Below, in pieces: positions 1 to 5,655 of a stretch of 9,064 nt of DNA. The notes below the pieces were generated by a model. The model was not told the origin of the DNA, did no database searches, and saw only the letters and a list, made by a program, of their open reading frames with translations. A program made the translations under genes and the position numbers. Location of the stretch: positions 1 to 9,064 of the forward strand of contig CALASV010000256.1 of the NCBI GenBank assembly GCA_937888895.1, given 5' to 3'. This stretch comes from an uncultured Clostridia bacterium (GTDB taxonomy: Bacteria; Bacillota; Clostridia; Lachnospirales; Lachnospiraceae). Every line of letters begins with the position of its first letter. The first letter of the stretch is position 1.

Positions 1-7
1 TTTCAAA

Positions 8-36
8 TTGTAGAAGTATTGTTGGTAAGGTATACT
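8..36 (+). promoter_or_regulatory. Putative sigma-A promoter of the MerR-type gene
   Basis: A -10 box TATACT (31-36, 5 of 6 consensus) lies 17 nt downstream of a weaker -35 box TTGTAG (8-13, 3 of 6). Transcription would start near 43, which leaves a leader of about 45 nt that holds short palindromes. The spacer is the normal 17 nt, not the long 19-20 nt spacer of classical MerR-activated promoters. Called by eye only. Confidence 0.5.
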
Positions 37-40
37 GTAA

Positions 41-59
41 CTAAGTTAAGCTTAGCTAA
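41..59. promoter_or_regulatory. Overlapping palindromes, possible operator
   Basis: CTAAG (41-45) is mirrored by CTTAG (51-55), and TTAGCTAA (52-59) is a perfect 8-bp palindrome overlapping it. They sit at or just after the predicted transcription start of a regulator gene, where an autoregulatory operator would be expected. The function is inferred, and short AT-rich palindromes also arise by chance. Confidence 0.25.
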
Positions 60-86
60 AAAGAATACAGGTTGGAGAGTATACAC

Positions 87-521
87 ATGGAAAAATATTA
101 TACAATTAATGAAGTAGCAGTGATGACAGGACTAACAACAAGAACTCTTAGAAATTATTTAAAAATGGATATTTTAAAAGGCGAAAAGATAGATGGTATT
201 TGGCAATTTACAGAAGAAGAATTTGCAGAGTTTCTTCAAAATCCTTATGTGAAACCAAGTTTGCAAGCAAAGAATAAATCTATTGTTTTTGATTTTCTAG
301 CACAGAATAAGAAATGTAAAAATGAAATATGTACGATGCTAGATGTATGTGTAGAACATTCGGAAGCAGAAGAAATATCCTCTTTCTTTTGCAAGGAAAT
401 AAATAAGAGAAAGGAAGGAAACTTAAAGTTTTCTTTTGAGCAAAATGGTTCTTATGTAAGAGTGATTTTAAGAGGATATGAAGATGCAGTTATGGAAATT
501 TTAAGTGCATATTATAGTTAA
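87..521 (+). CDS. MerR-type helix-turn-helix protein, 144 aa
   Basis: Likely a DNA-binding transcription factor. Residues 5-50 form a winged HTH of the MerR/excisionase type (YTINEVAVMTGLTTRTLRNY, then a wing ending in WQFTEEEF). Residues 65-144 are a small alpha/beta domain with four Cys (77, 82, 88, 102) and a KFSFEQNGSYVRVIL strand pair. There is no long dimerising coiled coil as in metal- or drug-sensing MerR proteins, so the effector is unknown. I chose ATG 87 because GGAGAG (74-79) lies 7 nt upstream; a longer TTG start at 72 would place this ribosome-binding site inside the gene. It stands alone, with its own promoter and a hairpin terminator after it. An excisionase-like role is possible, but no integrase is nearby. 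The HTH assignment is firm; target genes cannot be told from the window. Confidence 0.85.
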   Translation: MEKYYTINEVAVMTGLTTRTLRNYLKMDILKGEKIDGIWQFTEEEFAEFLQNPYVKPSLQAKNKSIVFDFLAQNKKCKNEICTMLDVCVEHSEAEEISSFFCKEINKRKEGNLKFSFEQNGSYVRVILRGYEDAVMEILSAYYS

Positions 522-534
522 GTGTATTTAACTA

Positions 535-594
535 AATCAAATAAGTCCCCCACTTCAAATACGTAAAGCATTAAGTGGTGGGACTTATTTGATT
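535..594. terminator. Large near-perfect hairpin, likely bidirectional terminator
   Basis: The left arm 535-555 pairs with the right arm 573-594: 15 bp (AATCAAATAAGTCCC with its complement), a single bulged T at 579, then 6 bp (CCACTT with AAGTGG). The loop is 17 nt (556-572). The GC-rich core is flanked on the plus strand by a T-rich stretch (TTATTTGATT) and on the minus strand by the matching one, as in bidirectional Rho-independent terminators. It separates the MerR-type gene from the nth promoter. There is no long pure U-run, so a dispersed palindromic repeat is an alternative. Confidence 0.75.
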
Positions 595-620
595 CAATTA
601 AAAGAAGGTGCAAATTTCTC

Positions 621-649
621 TTTTCAGAATTGTGGAGTTGTATTATAAT
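621..649 (+). promoter_or_regulatory. Putative sigma-A promoter of nth
   Basis: A perfect -10 box TATAAT (644-649) lies 17 nt after TTTTCA (621-626, 4 of 6 to the -35 consensus). It follows the hairpin terminator and precedes nth by 39 nt, so it probably starts the nth-exonuclease transcript. Confidence 0.65.
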
Positions 650-688
650 GAATGGAAAATAAATTAATGTAAGAAAGGGTAGAAAACC

Positions 689-1348
689 GTGGCAAAGCGT
701 GAAATATCAGAACAGGAGAAAAAGCGAATAGCAGAAGTATTACATCGTTTAGATACACAGTATACAACAGAATATAAGTGTTATTTAAATCATGAAACGC
801 CTTGGCAGTTATTAGTGGCAACGATTTTGAGTGCACAGTGTACAGATGCTAGAGTAAATATTGTAACAAAAGATTTATTTCAAAAATATAAAGATGTAGA
901 GGCGTTTGCAAATGCAAATTTAGAGGAATTAGAGCAAGATATTCATGCGACGGGATTTTATCACAATAAAGCGAAGAATATTATTGCTTGTGCAAAACGA
1001 GTATTAACAGAGTTTGGTGGAGAAGTACCTCGTTCGTTAGAGGATTTAACTTCACTTGCTGGTGTAGGTAGAAAAACAGCAAATGTCATTCGTGGAAATA
1101 TTTATCATGAACCAAGTATTGTTGTAGATACGCATGTAAAACGTATTTCGAAAAAACTTGGGTTTACAACAGAAGATGAGCCTGTAAAAATAGAATTTGA
1201 CTTAATGGAAGTATTGCCAAAAGATCATTGGATTTTATATAATATTCATATTATTACACTTGGAAGAACGATTTGTACGGCAAGAAGTCCAAAGTGTCAG
1301 AAATGCTTTTTAGCAGATGTTTGCATGGCATCTTCTGTAGAAAAGTAG
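689..1348 (+). CDS. nth: Endonuclease III, [4Fe-4S] DNA glycosylase/AP lyase
   Basis: A base-excision-repair enzyme that removes oxidised pyrimidines and cleaves the DNA backbone at abasic sites. The 219 residues match the usual length. The helix-hairpin-helix LAGVGRKTANVI begins at residue 123 and carries catalytic Lys129; the second catalytic residue is Asp147 in VVDTHVKR. The C-terminal iron-sulfur cluster loop is intact as Cys196-x6-Cys203-x2-Cys206-x5-Cys212. LLVATILSAQCTD (41-53) and the FYHNKAKNI segment are also typical of the family. The start is GTG 689, with AAAGGG (674-679) 9 nt upstream. A promoter lies at 621-649, and the exonuclease gene follows after a short gap with no terminator, so they are probably co-transcribed. 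All key residues are present, so activity is expected. Confidence 0.97.
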   Translation: MAKREISEQEKKRIAEVLHRLDTQYTTEYKCYLNHETPWQLLVATILSAQCTDARVNIVTKDLFQKYKDVEAFANANLEELEQDIHATGFYHNKAKNIIACAKRVLTEFGGEVPRSLEDLTSLAGVGRKTANVIRGNIYHEPSIVVDTHVKRISKKLGFTTEDEPVKIEFDLMEVLPKDHWILYNIHIITLGRTICTARSPKCQKCFLADVCMASSVEK

Positions 1349-1420
1349 ATAGTTTAGGTATTATAGAAAAGTAAGAAATAAGTGGGAAAAGTATTTGTTG
1401 AAACAAATAGGGAAGAAAAT

Positions 1421-2116
1421 ATGGGAATTATTGGAATTGATTTAGAGACAACAGGAATTAATCCAGAGCATAATCGAATTATTGAAATTGGAGCAATTCG
1501 TGTAGAAACAGGAGAAGTATTTCATACTCTTGTAAATCCGAAAATGCCTTTGAGGGAAAAGACAATAGAAATTACAGGAATTACAGAACAATTATTACAA
1601 GATGCGATATCAGAAGAAGAAGCAATCAAACAATTTGTACAATTTCTAGGGGAAGATAGAATTTTATTAGGACATAGTATTGCTTTTGACCATAGTTTTT
1701 TAGTATTGGCAATGAAACGATGTGGTTATGAAGTGCCACAATTTTTTGGAATTGATACATTGTTATTATCTCGTCAACTTTGCAAAGAACTTCCAAAAAA
1801 AACATTACAAGCAATGTGTGAGCATTTTGGAATTATAAATCATAGGGCTCATCGAGCATTAGAAGATATTAAGGCAACGATACAATTATACCACTGTTTA
1901 GAACAACAAGGTGGTAAAGTGACACCTACTCCTCTTGTTTTCAAACCAAAAAAACAAGAACCAATGACAGCACATCAAAGTTCTTATTTAAAAGAGTTTT
2001 TAGCGTATCATCATTTAGAGGGAAAATATGAAACGGAAGGCATGACCAAAAGTGAAGCCTCCCGTTTAACAGACCGTTTAATATCAATGTATGGACGAAT
2101 CCCGAATCGCTATTAA
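1421..2116 (+). CDS. DEDDh 3'-5' exonuclease (DnaQ/PolC-epsilon-like), 231 aa
   Basis: A two-metal exonuclease of the DNA polymerase III epsilon fold. Exo I is DLETTG with Asp7 and Glu9, Exo II is GHSIAFDHSFL with Asp90, and Exo III is HRALED with His144 and Asp149, giving the full DEDDh set. The polymerase part of PolC and any helicase domain are absent, so it is a stand-alone exonuclease, perhaps for repair or for DNA/RNA end trimming. After residue ~165 a linker leads to a C-terminal helical piece (about 180-231) containing YLKEFLAYHHL and MTKSEASRLTDRLI. This resembles small helical domains of unknown function found beside nucleic-acid enzymes; that resemblance is from memory. I prefer ATG 1421 (AGGGA at 1409-1413) to GTG 1382, because it puts Exo I at the very N-terminus as in relatives. 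The 3' end overlaps the opposing gene by 33 bp. Confidence 0.9.
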   Translation: MGIIGIDLETTGINPEHNRIIEIGAIRVETGEVFHTLVNPKMPLREKTIEITGITEQLLQDAISEEEAIKQFVQFLGEDRILLGHSIAFDHSFLVLAMKRCGYEVPQFFGIDTLLLSRQLCKELPKKTLQAMCEHFGIINHRAHRALEDIKATIQLYHCLEQQGGKVTPTPLVFKPKKQEPMTAHQSSYLKEFLAYHHLEGKYETEGMTKSEASRLTDRLISMYGRIPNRY

Positions 2117-2701
2117 GTTAGTTAGAAGTGATTTTTTTGTTAAAGAATTTAGCGTTTCTGCTTGTGAAATAATAAAATCTATGCGTTTTCTATCATTTTT
2201 TTCTTTATAAATCGAAGCAAGTAAGGTATAATTAGCACTAACATCGGTTTTGATGGAAATTCCATATTCTAAAATGGCTGTGGCTTCTTCTTTATAGCCC
2301 TGCTCATATAAAAGTTTAGCGTAACGATATAAGGTACGAACTAATTCTAAATAGTTTTTATCGAATGCCATTAAAAGTTCGATGTTTGGTGCACCGTACT
2401 GCAATTTCAATTCCGTATTTGTAATACCAGTAAAATTAACAATTTTCTCTGTAGCAAGTTTTTGGAGGCGTTTTTGTACCTCTGTAATTTCCTCATCTTC
2501 TAATACAGGAAAAGGAAGTTGTTCTATAGGGATAACAATATAATCTAACTCGGAAATATCTTTTTTGCGAGTTAAATTAGCCTTACGTTCTTTTTCCCAA
2601 AATGATTCATGGGCAGATTTTGTAGAACGGTCAGTACGGGATTTTTGATAATAAATCCAAATCATAAGTAACAATGTTAAAGTAAAAAATAACGGTAGCA
2701 T
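2084..2701 (-). CDS. Membrane-anchored protein with TPR-like C-terminus, 205 aa
   Basis: I do not recognise a named gene. Residues 2-18 (LPLFFTLTLLLMIWIYY) form one hydrophobic helix followed by a basic, charged stretch, which suggests an N-terminal anchor with the rest in the cytoplasm. A conserved-looking middle region holds YIVIPIEQLPF (54-64) and IVNFTGITNTELKLQYG (87-103). Residues about 116-187 read as two tetratricopeptide-like helical hairpins (YAKLLYEQGYKEEATAILE and YTLLASIYKEKNDRKRIDF), which usually mediate protein contacts. Start choice: the ATG at 2701 on this strand has GAGG about 6 nt upstream; ATG 2713 would add four residues, and a still longer TTG start has no support. It is the only minus-strand gene here, divergent from a tiny membrane peptide and convergent with the exonuclease. 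Confidence 0.75.
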   Translation of the reverse strand: MLPLFFTLTLLLMIWIYYQKSRTDRSTKSAHESFWEKERKANLTRKKDISELDYIVIPIEQLPFPVLEDEEITEVQKRLQKLATEKIVNFTGITNTELKLQYGAPNIELLMAFDKNYLELVRTLYRYAKLLYEQGYKEEATAILEYGISIKTDVSANYTLLASIYKEKNDRKRIDFIISQAETLNSLTKKSLLTNLIAIRDSSIH

Positions 2702-2718
2702 AAGTCGCCTCATTTCTA

Positions 2719-2724
2719 TATAAT
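2719..2724 (+). promoter_or_regulatory. Possible -10 box for the small-peptide gene
   Basis: A perfect TATAAT lies 34 nt upstream of ATG 2753 in the 51-nt divergent spacer. No convincing -35 is seen at the proper distance (the sequence near 2696-2701 is poor). An opposite TATAAT on the minus strand (2779-2774, inside the peptide gene) could serve the divergent TPR gene, so the two promoters may overlap. Confidence 0.35.
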
Positions 2725-2752
2725 AGGTGGGGTGTTGAAAGGAGTATATATT

Positions 2753-2845
2753 ATGAACAAAAAGAAAAGACAAATTATATCAAGTGTAATTGTAATTATT
2801 TTAGTACTTTCAATGATTCTTCCAATGTTCGCATATATTTTGTAA
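2753..2845 (+). CDS. 30-residue single-span membrane peptide
   Basis: This short gene begins with ATG 2753 and ends with TAA at 2843-2845. Its ribosome-binding site AAAGGAG (2738-2744) is close to ideal at 8 nt spacing, one of the best in the window, which argues that it is translated. The peptide opens with a basic head (MNKKKRQ) followed by a continuous hydrophobic segment of about 20 residues (IISSVIVIILVLSMILPMFA) and ends in YIL, so it should insert as one transmembrane helix with the N-terminus inside. There is no cleavage-site motif and no Cys, and no room for a mature secreted part. The role is unknown: a regulator of a membrane protein or a type I toxin-like peptide are both possible. 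It is divergent from the TPR-like anchored protein, 51 nt away, which may be a partner. Confidence 0.65.
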   Translation: MNKKKRQIISSVIVIILVLSMILPMFAYIL

Positions 2846-2991
2846 TGAGTAGTAGTAGAGGTAGTTATAAACAAATCTTTTTTATTTGTAAATAACTATT
2901 TTGCTCATTTGTATAGTTAGTATAAATGCGAGAAAGAAAAAAGTCAATGAAGTTAGATAGGAAATAAGAAAGAGAGTATGAGGAAAAACGA
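2846..2991. other. AT-rich intergenic stretch with a weak hairpin
   Basis: This gap separates the small-peptide gene from the five-gene operon. It holds an imperfect AT-rich inverted repeat (2863-2876 with 2884-2897, 12 of 14 pairs, loop CTTTTTT), too AT-rich to be a confident terminator. A possible -10 box TATAAA (2921-2926) is present, but the nearest -35-like TTGCTC (2901-2906) is only 14 nt away, so the operon promoter is not resolved. Confidence 0.3.
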
Positions 2992-3987
2992 GTGAAATCT
3001 GGAAAAGTATCAGAGGCTGTATTAAAACGGTCTATTATAAAGGGAGTAAATAAACAAAAAAAGCAACATCTTGTTTCAAAAGCAGGAATAGGTTGTGATT
3101 CTAGTTTATTTGCTGTTTCTGAATATACAGGAGTGATGGCATCTGCTTGTACGATATTAGTAGGGGAGGAAGAAGGACTAGCAAAATTAGCAGTCATTCG
3201 TGCATGTAATTCTTTGTTTGCTTCTATGACAACACCAGAAGCAGTTACGGTACAGATTCTATTGCCAGAAACAATGGACGAATCTGGTTTAAAGAATATC
3301 ATGCAAGAAATTTTAACTGCTTGTGAAATTTGTGATGTTGTATTATCCCAAGGACATACACAAGTAAGTGATTGTATTACAAGTCCTGTCATTTCTGTCA
3401 CAGCATTAGGGACTGCTCTGGCAGTACAAATGTTAAATGAAACAGTATATGGTAGTGATTTAGTTATGACAAAAACAGCAGGGTTAGCAGGAAGTGTATT
3501 GTTAGCAAAGCAGTATAGAGAGCAGTTACATGAAAGATACACATATTCTTTTATTGATAAAATGATAAACAGAGAACCAGAATTTTTTATAGGTACAGAA
3601 TGTAATATCTTGAAAGAGTGTGGCGTTTGTCATGCACATGATGTAGCAGAAGGTGGCGTGTTTGGAGCAGTTTGGGAACTTGCTGAGAGATTACACGCAG
3701 GTGTAGAATTAAATTTAAAGAAAATTCCTATTTTGCAAGAAACGGTAGAAATTAGTGAGTATTTTGATGTCAATCCATATCAATTAAAGGGGGACGGAGC
3801 AGTATTGTTTTTAACCCATGAAAGTGATATAGTAATAAAGAAATTAAAAGAACAAGGCATTACTGCAACTGTGATTGGAAAAATGACGGATAGTAATGAC
3901 AGAGTGTTATTAAATGAAGATGAAAAACGATTTTTAGAGCCAAATCGTATGGACGAATATGAAAGAGCTAGAAAGAGAGGATTATAA
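2992..3987 (+). CDS. AIR-synthase/PurM-like ATP-binding protein, 331 aa
   Basis: A member of the PurM/HypE/ThiL/SelD superfamily, whose enzymes use ATP to activate a substrate by phosphoryl transfer. The N-terminal half has GIGCDSSLF (32-40), the place of the ATP/metal-binding G-x-G-x-D loop with Asp36, and GHTQVSDCITSPVISVTALG (121-140), the usual core after the Gly-His. The C-terminal half has HDVAEGGVFGAVWELAE (215-231), like the HypE-type HD-x-x-EGG motif, then FDVNPYQLKGDGAVLF. Purine genes, hypF/hypC and selA are not adjacent, so it is unlikely to be PurM, HypE or SelD; the true substrate is unknown. GTG 2992 has GAGGA 7 nt upstream. The stop TAA shares its last A with the next gene's ATG, tying it to the Lrp regulator and aminotransferase. 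The family is sure, the function is not. Confidence 0.85.
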   Translation: MKSGKVSEAVLKRSIIKGVNKQKKQHLVSKAGIGCDSSLFAVSEYTGVMASACTILVGEEEGLAKLAVIRACNSLFASMTTPEAVTVQILLPETMDESGLKNIMQEILTACEICDVVLSQGHTQVSDCITSPVISVTALGTALAVQMLNETVYGSDLVMTKTAGLAGSVLLAKQYREQLHERYTYSFIDKMINREPEFFIGTECNILKECGVCHAHDVAEGGVFGAVWELAERLHAGVELNLKKIPILQETVEISEYFDVNPYQLKGDGAVLFLTHESDIVIKKLKEQGITATVIGKMTDSNDRVLLNEDEKRFLEPNRMDEYERARKRGL

Positions 3988-4475
3988 TGAGAGAGAAATT
4001 ATTAAGAGCGATTGATAAAAATAGTAAATTGACACCAGAAGATTTAAGTAAGATGTTTGGTGTTTCCGAAGAAGAAATTGTAAAAACAATCAAAGAATTA
4101 GAAGAAGAAAAAGTAATTTGTGGTTATCCAACCTTAATTAACTGGGAAAAGGTAGAACAAGATGAACGAGTAACTGCAATTATTGAAGTAAAAGTAACTC
4201 CACAGCGTGGTCAAGGATTTGATAGAATTGCAGAAAGAATTTATAAGTTTGATGAAGTAGCAGATGTATATTTGATTTCTGGTAATTATGATTTAGTTGT
4301 TATTTTAGAAGGAAAGAGTATGAGAGAAATTGCAAACTTTGTATCTGACAAGCTTTCTCCATTAGAAGCCGTACTTAGTACTTCTACTAACTTTGTATTG
4401 AAAAAATATAAAGAACATGGTCTTCCATTAGTAGGAGAAGCAAAACAAGATGAAAGGATGTTAATTACCCCATGA
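3987..4475 (+). CDS. Lrp/AsnC-family transcriptional regulator, 162 aa
   Basis: A feast/famine regulator that binds DNA as an oligomer and usually senses an amino acid. Residues 1-50 hold the HTH (LTPEDLSKMFGVSEEEIVKT, 15-34) and the turn ICGYPTLINW. Residues 62-140 are the ligand-binding RAM domain, with strands TAIIEVKVTP, a helix FDRIAERIYKF, and SGNYDLVVILEG (98-109), the Gly/Asp turn that lines the effector site. The short C-terminal tail (145-162) is polar. ATG 3987 overlaps the preceding stop by 1 nt, with GAGAGG (3975-3980) 6 nt upstream; its own stop overlaps the aminotransferase start by 4 nt. Such coupling suggests that it senses the substrate or product of its neighbours and controls this operon. 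The effector cannot be told from sequence. Confidence 0.93.
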   Translation: MREKLLRAIDKNSKLTPEDLSKMFGVSEEEIVKTIKELEEEKVICGYPTLINWEKVEQDERVTAIIEVKVTPQRGQGFDRIAERIYKFDEVADVYLISGNYDLVVILEGKSMREIANFVSDKLSPLEAVLSTSTNFVLKKYKEHGLPLVGEAKQDERMLITP

Positions 4476-5638
4476 GAAACCCATTAAGTAAAAAAGTTAT
4501 AGAAATTAAACCATCTGGTATTCGTAAATTTTTTGATATTGTAAGTGAAATGAAGGATGCTATTTCGTTAGGTGTAGGTGAACCTGATTTTGATACCCCT
4601 TGGCATATTCGTGAAGAAGGTATTTATTCCTTAGAAAGAGGTAGAACTTTTTACACTTCCAATGCTGGTTTAAAAGAATTAAAAGAAGAAATTGTGCATT
4701 ATTTGAAAAGACGTTGTAACTTGGAATATAATGCAAATCAAGTATTAGTAACGGTTGGTGGTAGTGAAGCAATTGATATTGGACTTCGTGCGATGTTAGA
4801 CCCAGGCGATGAAGTATTGATTCCTCAGCCAAGTTATGTTTCTTATTTGCCATGTGTTACTTTAGCAGATGGTGTTCCAGTGATTATTGAGTTAAAAGCA
4901 GAAAACGAATTTCGTTTAACAAAACAGGAATTATTAGATAGTATTACAGAAAAGACAAAAGTATTAATTATGCCATTTCCAAATAATCCAACGGGAAGTA
5001 TTATGGCAAAAGAAGATTTAGAAGAAATTGCAGAAGTGATTATAGAAAAAGATTTATTTGTAATTTCTGATGAAATTTATTCAGAATTAACGTATGGTCA
5101 AGACCATGTATCAATTGCCTCGTTACCGGGAATGAAAGAGCGTACGATTGTTATCAATGGTTTTTCTAAATCGTATGCAATGACAGGTTGGAGACTTGGT
5201 TATGCTGCAGGTCCAAAGGAAATTATTGACCAAATGATAAAAATTCATCAATTTGCGATTATGTGTGCACCAACAACAAGCCAGTATGCAGCAGTAGAAG
5301 CATTAAGAAATGGTGATGATGATGTAGCTACGATGCGTGAAGCGTATGACCAACGTCGTCGTTATTTAGTTACAAGATTAAATGAAATGGGAATGCCATG
5401 CTTTGAACCAAAAGGAGCATTTTATGTATTCCCATGTATTAAAGATTTTGGAATGACTTCCGATGAATTTGCAAGTACATTATTACAAGAAGAAAAAGTA
5501 GCTGTTGTTCCGGGAACAGCATTTGGAGATTGTGGAGAAGGTTTCCTTCGTATTTCTTATGCGTATTCCATTGAAAATTTAAAGGTGGCATTAGACCGTA
5601 TTGAGGTCTTTGTTCATCGTCATAAAACAATGGAATAA
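4472..5638 (+). CDS. Class I/II PLP-dependent aminotransferase, 388 aa
   Basis: A fold-type I aminotransferase that moves an amino group between an amino acid and a 2-oxo acid. Lys233 in FSKSYAMTGWRLGY is the pyridoxal-phosphate lysine, with Arg241 nearby for the phosphate. NNPTG (171-175) and ISDEIY (198-203, Asp200 and Tyr203) contact the cofactor, and Arg360 in FLRISYA should bind the substrate carboxylate. GVGEPDFDTP (34-43) is the usual N-terminal motif, and the length is full. Its ATG lies inside the Lrp stop (ATGA, 4-nt overlap). The nearest ribosome-binding site, AAAGGA, is about 13 nt away, so translation probably depends on the upstream gene. It is best called an aspartate/aromatic/branched-chain-type aminotransferase; substrate choice within this large group cannot be read from motifs. 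It is followed 17 nt later by trmL. Confidence 0.94.
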   Translation: MRNPLSKKVIEIKPSGIRKFFDIVSEMKDAISLGVGEPDFDTPWHIREEGIYSLERGRTFYTSNAGLKELKEEIVHYLKRRCNLEYNANQVLVTVGGSEAIDIGLRAMLDPGDEVLIPQPSYVSYLPCVTLADGVPVIIELKAENEFRLTKQELLDSITEKTKVLIMPFPNNPTGSIMAKEDLEEIAEVIIEKDLFVISDEIYSELTYGQDHVSIASLPGMKERTIVINGFSKSYAMTGWRLGYAAGPKEIIDQMIKIHQFAIMCAPTTSQYAAVEALRNGDDDVATMREAYDQRRRYLVTRLNEMGMPCFEPKGAFYVFPCIKDFGMTSDEFASTLLQEEKVAVVPGTAFGDCGEGFLRISYAYSIENLKVALDRIEVFVHRHKTME

Positions 5639-5655
5639 GAATAGGAAGTGATACT

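Noticed and set aside
72..86. TTG start five codons upstream for the MerR-type gene
   Set aside because: It would overlap the ribosome-binding site GGAGAG that serves ATG 87.
624..836. Minus-strand open frame over the start of nth
   Set aside because: Antisense to nth and its promoter, no ribosome-binding site worth noting and no recognisable motif.
1382..1420. Longer GTG start for the exonuclease
   Set aside because: It adds 13 unconserved-looking residues and has a weaker ribosome-binding site than ATG 1421, which puts Exo I at the N-terminus as in relatives.
2702..2773. Longer TTG start for the minus-strand TPR-like protein
   Set aside because: The extension would run through the divergent spacer and into the small-peptide gene. 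ATG 2701 has a GAGG site and starts directly before the membrane helix.
2848..2858. AGT triplet run as a microsatellite
   Set aside because: Only about three and a half units, not beyond chance in this AT-rich DNA.
2865..3542. Long minus-strand open frame of 225 codons
   Set aside because: It lies mostly antisense to the well-supported PurM-like gene, has no domain or plausible start, and is a composition shadow.
2992..3987. Identification as PurM, HypE, ThiL or SelD
   Set aside because: The superfamily motifs fit, but no partner genes of purine, hydrogenase, thiamine or selenium pathways are near and there is no catalytic Cys/Sec N-terminus of SelD, so no gene symbol is given.
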